A stretch of 16,862 nucleotides of DNA, taken from NCBI GenBank assembly GCA_013375355.1, contig JABXJV010000573.1, positions 1-16,862 of the forward strand, given 5' to 3'. The translations under genes were made by a program, and so were the position numbers. Position 1 is the first letter of the stretch; the number at the start of each line of letters is the position of its first letter. Positions 16,547 to 16,862 of the stretch are shown here, piece after piece. The DNA is from Candidatus Helarchaeota archaeon. Lineage in GTDB: Archaea > Asgardarchaeota > Lokiarchaeia > Helarchaeales > JABXJV01. The notes below the pieces were generated by a model, which saw only the letters and a program-made list of their open reading frames with translations, was not told the origin of the DNA and did not search any database.

Positions 16547-16862
16547 TTATACTACAGATTTTAAGAACAGTTTTAGTTTTCGTTTGACTTCACGTGCTGT
16601 AACTGGTCTTGAATCGATACAGTCAACTTCGAAGGTTAGACATGGAATACCCAATTCTTTTTCAATGATTTCCTTCATTAAAGCTGCCATTGCATGGCTG
16701 TGTTTACAACCCATGTGTCCTGAGTAGATAGCACAATCTGTCTTGTATTCTTTACCAATTCGAAGTAAATCGTCAATATAGAACTCGGATGGACCTCTAG
16801 ATTGACGACCCATTGGAGTATCAAGAATTTGTTTAGCCATCCCCTCAAAGATTGTGTCATCA
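16547..16862 (-). CDS. Second HgdB-family dehydratase subunit, C-terminal part
   Basis: The C-terminal 105 residues of a gene that continues beyond the window end; in-frame reading begins at the edge with DDTIFEGMAKQILD. It is nearly the same as the end of the neighbouring protein: MGRQSRGP, IDDLLRIGKEYK, GCKHSHA, LGIPCLTFEVD, DSRPVT and REVKRKLKLFLKS are shared, with about 18 differences by eye, mostly conservative. The proposed cluster cysteine in GHMGCKHSHA is retained, so it looks functional, not a decayed copy. The stop is at 16547-16549 and the next gene starts 126 bases downstream. The tandem copies suggest a recent duplication, unlike the usual alpha/beta subunit pairs of this family, which are only distantly similar. 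Confidence 0.88.
   Translation of the reverse strand, partial: DDTIFEGMAKQILDTPMGRQSRGPSEFYIDDLLRIGKEYKTDCAIYSGHMGCKHSHAMAALMKEIIEKELGIPCLTFEVDCIDSRPVTAREVKRKLKLFLKSVV

Noticed and set aside
16678..16860. 60-codon minus-strand frame at the window end
   Set aside because: Out-of-frame shadow of the second dehydratase copy, whose true frame continues to the window edge.

Overview
The window looks like a piece of an anaerobic archaeal chromosome, most likely an Asgard archaeon (Lokiarchaeia-like). This is an inference from gene content, not a phylogenetic test. The supporting signs are a Rab-like small GTPase with the WDFGGE switch II seen in Asgard GTPases, ribosomal protein eS25 (archaeal/eukaryotic, absent from bacteria), low GC, archaeal TATA-type promoters, and frequent TTG/GTG starts preceded by strong GGAGG-like ribosome binding sites. 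Bacterial-type metabolic genes (a LacZ-type beta-galactosidase, a GH172 protein, HgdB-type dehydratase subunits, FolD) sit beside archaeal information-processing genes. No tRNA, rRNA, CRISPR array or transposase gene is visible, and no stretch over 300 bases lacks a gene.

Layout, left to right. (1) 1-3668: the 3' end of hisA (+) and complete hisI (+) are separated by three minus-strand genes: an AIM24/TIGR00266 protein, an MFS transporter and a Rab-like GTPase whose frame is broken by one missing base near 2603. (2) 3715-9617: a plus-strand carbohydrate block with GH2 beta-galactosidase, an unrecognised 500-residue multi-pass membrane protein with its own promoter and ribosome binding site, and a GH172 (DUF2961) glycosidase. 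(3) 9669-11889: folD and glyA (both -), the folate-linked one-carbon pair. (4) 12050-12796: a stand-alone Lrp/AsnC ligand-binding (RAM) protein, divergent from glyA, followed by the eS25 gene. (5) 12812-14059: a uroporphyrinogen-decarboxylase-superfamily protein (-), probably a methyltransferase. (6) 14160-15018: an overlapping MntA/HepT (nucleotidyltransferase/HEPN) type VII toxin-antitoxin pair in very AT-rich DNA. (7) 15122-16862: two tandem, nearly identical HgdB/2-hydroxyacyl-CoA dehydratase-type subunits (-), the second cut by the window end.

How the genes fit together. SHMT (GlyA) makes methylene-THF and glycine from serine, and FolD interconverts methylene- and formyl-THF. The divergent RAM protein could sense an amino acid and influence glyA, and the shared intergenic region has paired repeats that could be operators. 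The two glycosidases have no signal peptides and so should act on sugars inside the cell. The dehydratase subunits and the UroD-like protein point to strictly anaerobic amino-acid or acyl-CoA metabolism, but the ATP-dependent activator expected for the dehydratase is not in the window.

The points most worth a second look are the precisely placed GTPase frameshift, the unknown membrane protein between the two glycosidases, the complete-motif MntA/HepT pair, the split his genes, and the repeats between glyA and the RAM gene. I did not find a clearly new multi-gene system.
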